64,000 bases of DNA from NCBI GenBank assembly GCA_900541675.1, contig UQKU01000008.1, forward strand, positions 1 to 64,000. Reading direction: 5' to 3'. This document shows, piece by piece, positions 60,562-64,000 of this stretch. Every line of letters starts with the position of its first letter. The stretch's first letter is position 1. Below the pieces are notes generated by a model. It had not been told where the DNA came from and made no database searches. It saw only the letters and a list, made by a program, of their open reading frames with translations. The position numbers were made by a program, and so were the translations under genes. Origin of the DNA: an uncultured Collinsella sp. (GTDB lineage: Bacteria; Actinomycetota; Coriobacteriia; Coriobacteriales; Coriobacteriaceae).

Positions 60562-63138
60562 TTACTTGCCCTTGGGCTTGCTGGCGTAGAACTTCTTCTT
60601 TTTGGGCTTGCTGGCGGGGGAGGGTTTGCCGGCAAAGTTGGACTTGCCGTCGCCGCGCGGCCCTCGGTCGCCGGCCTGCGCGTGCGCGGGTGCTGCTGCG
60701 CGAGGCTTGCGGGCCTCGGGGTTGCGTAGTTCCTCGACGCGCTCGGCAATCTCCTCGGCGCTAAAGCCGACTTCGGCCATGGCGTCCTCGATGGGCAGAC
60801 GGCGCACGATATAGCAATGGTGCACCTTCTGGTTGCGCGCGAAGTCCTCGGGGATGGTCTGCGCCGTAATGTCCTCCAGCACGACGCCCGCGCGCGCGAG
60901 CTTGCGCGTTTCGGGGCGGAAGCCGCGCAGATTGCAGCTAAAGATGGCATGACCGCCCTGTGCGAGCAGGCGCGACACGCCGGCCAAAAGCTCAATATGG
61001 TCGCGTTGAACATCCCAGGTGCGGCGGCCCATCTTGGACGAGTTCGAGAACGTGGGCGGGTCGACAAAGATCAGGTCCCAGCGGTTGCGCGTCTGACGCT
61101 GGTCGCGAATCCAGGCGAGCACGTCGTCGCGCACAAAGTGATGCTGCGGGCCCACAAAGCCGTTCTGACGCATATTGCGCTCGGCCCAGTCCAGATAGGT
61201 GTTCGAGAGGTCAACCGTCACGGTCTCCTCGACGCCGCCGTCTGCCGCATAGCAGGTGGCAGTGCCGGTATAGGCAAACAGGTTGAGGAAGCGGCGCGCC
61301 TGCTTGGCGTGCTCGCGCACTAGGTTGCGGGTGACGCGGTGGTCCAGGAAGATGCCCACATCCAGATAGTCGTCAAAGTTGACGGCAAAGGTAAGGCCGC
61401 CCTCCTCGATGAGCGGCAGGCGACGGCGCGCGATGTTGGCGCGCTCGCCCGGGCCGCCCTTGCCGGCGCCCTGCTTGCCGTACTGCGAGCCGCCGCGCGA
61501 ACGCATGCGGGCCTTGGCATGCACATGCTCGGCTGGGACATCCAGGATGCGCGGCGCGATGGCCAAGATGTCGAGCATACGGGCCTTGGCCAGCGCCGGG
61601 TCGATGGTCTTGGGCGCCGCGTATTCGGCGATGACGAGCCAGCGGCCTGGAGTCTGTGGGCAACCCTCGTACAGGTCGATGGCGGCGGAGTAGTCGGGCA
61701 GGTCGGCATCGTAGACGCGGTAGCAGCTCACGCCCTCGCGCTTGGCCCACTTGCGGCGCAGACGTGCGTTCTTGCGCAGGCGGTTGGCGAACTGCTCCGA
61801 CTCGGGGATGAGCACGGGCAGCGGCTTGCCGTCGCCCAGGTCGAGCATGGCGGCAGGCTCGGGCATGGGGGTGTTGGCGGCCTCATAATCGACATCCGCG
61901 GCCTCACCCTCGGTATCCGCGCTGGTCGCAGCCTCAAATGTCGCGGCGACATGATCGAGCGAGGGCCAAACCTCAATAGTCGCCTCCTCGTTGTTGGGCA
62001 TGACGGCGATGGAGCGCGCGGGCTCGGCATGGAGCGCGCGGGCCAGCAATCCGTCGCGGGTGAGCGCGGCGACCGGCGCGGCGGCAAGCTCGGGCGCGCG
62101 GTGCAGCTCGCCGACCAGCGTCATGGCGTCGTGCATGAGCGAAAGCGGGGTCTCGGTCGTATCCGCGACCACGGCGGCACCGGCGACGGCGCCCGCGTGG
62201 TCAAGTACGGTGGCAGATTTGGCGGCGCAAAAATCGACAAAGCGCTTGTAGCCGGCACACGTAACCATGCGCTCAGCGGTTTTGCGTGCGGCGGGGTCAA
62301 CATCTACGGCAACGATGCGCGCCTGGCGCTCGCGTGCTTCCGTCTCGCGCTCGCGCGCCTCGGCACGCAGCCGCTCCCACAGGTCGGCATCATGCAGCTG
62401 CCAGCCCTCAAAGCCCCAGCGCTCGCGGGCGGCGCCCGGGGCGCGGTCGGTCAGAATATTCACGGCTTCCAGCAGCAGGCCGCCGCCGGCGCACGAGGCG
62501 TCGATCAACGTGGGCAGAGCCTCGTTCTCGTAGTCGTCGGCCGTCAGCTCGCGCTCGCACAGTGCGGTCCAGCCGATCTGCGCCAACACCAGGGCGGCGT
62601 AGTCGGGGCGTAGCACGTGCGTGCCCTCGCCAGCGCGGGTCGCCGCGGGCGGCAGACGCTTGAACAGCGGGTCGCCCGAAAGGTCTAGGCTTATGCTCGC
62701 GCGGCGCTGGCGCAACGAAAGCAGTAGGTGAACATCGGGGTCGGCGGCATCGACGTCGGCGCGGCGACCCGTGGCCTCGGCCAGGCGGTCACACAGCGCG
62801 TCCTTGGCGCGCAGAGCCGAGAAGCGCGTGTTGCGCAGCTGCTCGGTCACGCCGCGGGCGGTGATGGCGATGGTGGCGCCGGGGCGGACGATGTTTTCCC
62901 AGGCGATGTCGTAAACGCCGTCGTACAACTCATCGGCGTCCTGTGCCTCAAAGCGCCCAAGCACCACAAACACGCGGCTGGCCAGGCGCGACCACAGACA
63001 GGCGCGGTAGCCTTCTTCGAGCTCGCCCTCAAATGTAGCGCGGCCCCTCAGGCGGCGGACATGCGAAAGTCCGAGCCGTTTAAGCTCGTCGGCGAGTGCG
63101 GACTCAAAGCCCTCGGGGCAGCTTGCATAAAATTCCAT
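60562..63138 (-). CDS. rlmKL: RlmKL-like bifunctional rRNA guanine methyltransferase, first domain degenerate
   Basis: An 858-residue protein. RlmKL methylates G2445 (N2, RlmL half) and G2069 (N7, RlmK half) of 23S rRNA. An N-terminal THUMP region (about 45-160) is followed by the RlmL-like half: its SAM loop reads IDASCAGGGLLLEA (212-225) and the NPPY catalytic motif is replaced by VVADTTET (about 323-330). An insert of about 100 acidic/Ala-rich residues lies at 340-440. The RlmK half (about 440-800) keeps a good SAM region (NLFAYTGTATCYAA) and FVDPPTFSNSSKM near 690. A Lys-rich tail (KPKKKKFYASKPKGK) ends the protein. AGAGAGG precedes the start. The methylation activity of the first half is doubtful. 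Confidence 0.85.
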   Translation of the reverse strand: MEFYASCPEGFESALADELKRLGLSHVRRLRGRATFEGELEEGYRACLWSRLASRVFVVLGRFEAQDADELYDGVYDIAWENIVRPGATIAITARGVTEQLRNTRFSALRAKDALCDRLAEATGRRADVDAADPDVHLLLSLRQRRASISLDLSGDPLFKRLPPAATRAGEGTHVLRPDYAALVLAQIGWTALCERELTADDYENEALPTLIDASCAGGGLLLEAVNILTDRAPGAARERWGFEGWQLHDADLWERLRAEARERETEARERQARIVAVDVDPAARKTAERMVTCAGYKRFVDFCAAKSATVLDHAGAVAGAAVVADTTETPLSLMHDAMTLVGELHRAPELAAAPVAALTRDGLLARALHAEPARSIAVMPNNEEATIEVWPSLDHVAATFEAATSADTEGEAADVDYEAANTPMPEPAAMLDLGDGKPLPVLIPESEQFANRLRKNARLRRKWAKREGVSCYRVYDADLPDYSAAIDLYEGCPQTPGRWLVIAEYAAPKTIDPALAKARMLDILAIAPRILDVPAEHVHAKARMRSRGGSQYGKQGAGKGGPGERANIARRRLPLIEEGGLTFAVNFDDYLDVGIFLDHRVTRNLVREHAKQARRFLNLFAYTGTATCYAADGGVEETVTVDLSNTYLDWAERNMRQNGFVGPQHHFVRDDVLAWIRDQRQTRNRWDLIFVDPPTFSNSSKMGRRTWDVQRDHIELLAGVSRLLAQGGHAIFSCNLRGFRPETRKLARAGVVLEDITAQTIPEDFARNQKVHHCYIVRRLPIEDAMAEVGFSAEEIAERVEELRNPEARKPRAAAPAHAQAGDRGPRGDGKSNFAGKPSPASKPKKKKFYASKPKGK

Positions 63139-63213
63139 GGGTGACCTCTCTGATTGCGTCGCTCCATTATATGATGGATGCTTCGTTTGCCATCGCCCCC
63201 GAAAGGAACCCAT

Positions 63214-64000
63214 ATGATTGATGCGTGCCCCGATTCCGCCGTGCTCTTTTTTGACGTGGACGGCACGCTGACGTCGTTCGATCCCGACGATATGACCGAT
63301 AAGGACTTTTCGGCGGTTCGCCCTTCGCAGACGGCGATCGAGGCGTTTCATCGTCTGCATGACGCGGGGCATAAGGCGTTTATCTGCACGGGTCGCCCCC
63401 TGTGGCTCATTGCGGACGGCTTGCGTGCGCTCGACCCCGCGGGCATCGTTGCCATGGCGGGAGCCACGCTCGAGGTCGAGGGACGCGTGGTACACGAGGA
63501 CTGCTTTGACGAGGACGTTATCGAGGAGCTCGCGCATCGCATTGCCGCGGCGGGCGGCGAGGCCTTGTTCGAGACGAACGGTGCCACCTATTCACTTGAG
63601 CCAGTTGGTGTCGAACAGTCATTTCTGCTAGGCGCCGACGTGGTGCATGGCGTTGATCAGATGCGCGTCGATGGCCGCTTGCGCGTAGGCAAGGTGTGCA
63701 TTAATGCGCGCGACCTGGCTTGCGTGGCCAACGACGATGGCTTTATCGATTGCGAGTTTGAGCTGTGCAATACCGGCGGCCAGAACCGCGAGCTGAGCCC
63801 CAAGGGTATCGACAAGGGCGTGGGCGTGGCGCGAGCGCTGGCGTATCTGGGCCGCGAGGGAAATGCGCGCACCTTTGGCTTTGGCGATTCGGGCAACGAC
63901 TTGGGCATGCTCGCCGCCGTCGAGACAGCCGTGGCCATGGGCAACGCCATGCCCGAGGTCAAGGCGGTCGCCGACTACGTGACCGACGATGTCGCACACG
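63214..64000 (+). CDS. Cof-type HAD-family phosphatase (3' end outside window)
   Basis: The first 262 residues of a HAD subclass IIB hydrolase. Motif I FFDVDGTLTSF is at 12-22, motif II ICTGRP near 57, the catalytic Lys region SPKGIDKGVGV near 194 and motif IV FGDSGNDLGML near 226-236. A cap domain lies between motifs II and III. Such enzymes dephosphorylate sugar phosphates, flavin or PLP precursors; the substrate is unknown. GAAAGGA lies 6 nt before the ATG. It is divergent from the RlmKL-like gene. No stop codon occurs before the window ends, so the gene continues to the right. Confidence 0.88.
   Translation, partial: MIDACPDSAVLFFDVDGTLTSFDPDDMTDKDFSAVRPSQTAIEAFHRLHDAGHKAFICTGRPLWLIADGLRALDPAGIVAMAGATLEVEGRVVHEDCFDEDVIEELAHRIAAAGGEALFETNGATYSLEPVGVEQSFLLGADVVHGVDQMRVDGRLRVGKVCINARDLACVANDDGFIDCEFELCNTGGQNRELSPKGIDKGVGVARALAYLGREGNARTFGFGDSGNDLGMLAAVETAVAMGNAMPEVKAVADYVTDDVAH

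Overview
The window is a high-GC bacterial chromosome segment that reads as a Coriobacteriia genome, most likely Collinsella. This is inferred from gene content (EF-G-like second factor, YeiH, LemA, LPXTG-type surface protein, heterodimeric exporters, many orphan regulators), the codon bias and the abundant intergenic palindromes. It was not checked by a search. The left edge is the 3' end of an rRNA operon: 23S, 5S, then a strong terminator.

Layout. 1.4-10.3 kb is housekeeping: a small membrane-tail protein, Hsp20, a WalJ/YycJ-like metallo-hydrolase, the conserved tilS-hpt-ftsH run, an aminotransferase and a PHP-domain protein. 10.3-19.9 kb holds a uracil-type RNA methyltransferase, a complete polar amino-acid ABC importer (binding lipoprotein, permease, ATPase), an EF-G-like GTPase with altered GTP-binding motifs, an anchored nuclease, a LarE-type sulfur transferase and a HAD phosphatase. 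20-25 kb has a LacI regulator, a binding protein plus permease pair with no ATPase, and glmS behind a candidate GntR-type operator. 25-30 kb is an accessory segment (GntR regulator, YeiH exporter, a Fis-type regulator with a ruined AAA+ domain, an unknown membrane protein) lying between two inverted 167-bp repeats. 30-46 kb contains two heterodimeric ABC exporter pairs (one led by a MarR gene with a direct-repeat operator), cysE, a DedA protein, ilvE, lemA, a TetR regulator, tRNA-Ser(UGA), a TadA-glycerate kinase fusion and the SRP RNA. 46-55 kb holds a flavodoxin-like protein, a large frameshifted cell-wall-anchored protein, an LtaS-like enzyme and a nitroreductase. 56-64 kb has a Kup potassium transporter followed by a KdpD/KdpE-like two-component pair, an RlmKL-like rRNA methyltransferase with a degenerate first half, and the start of a Cof-type HAD phosphatase cut by the window edge.

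The most unusual material is non-coding. (1) The surface-protein gene (47671-51758) lies between two arrays of tandem palindromic units of 61-62 bp (about 7.5 and 6 copies). Outside these arrays sit two copies, in opposite orientation, of a hairpin element. (2) That element (three copies: 11865-12005, 46912-47040, 52287-52417) has a conserved core of 69-70 nt, while its 30-36 bp outer arms differ completely in sequence between copies yet remain self-complementary within each copy. (3) Three further large palindromes with long matching arms occur at 12949-13055, 38111-38231 and 42156-42262. (4) Shorter palindromes carrying a CTGTCCC-like core, a 200-bp element with terminal inverted repeats, and a candidate pseudoknot at 27225-27325 add to an intergenic landscape unusually rich in dyads.

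Genes appear to work in small operons: tilS, hpt and ftsH close together; the importer trio; MarR with its two exporter halves; the two exporter halves after the SRP RNA; and the KdpDE-like pair, probably serving the adjacent kup.
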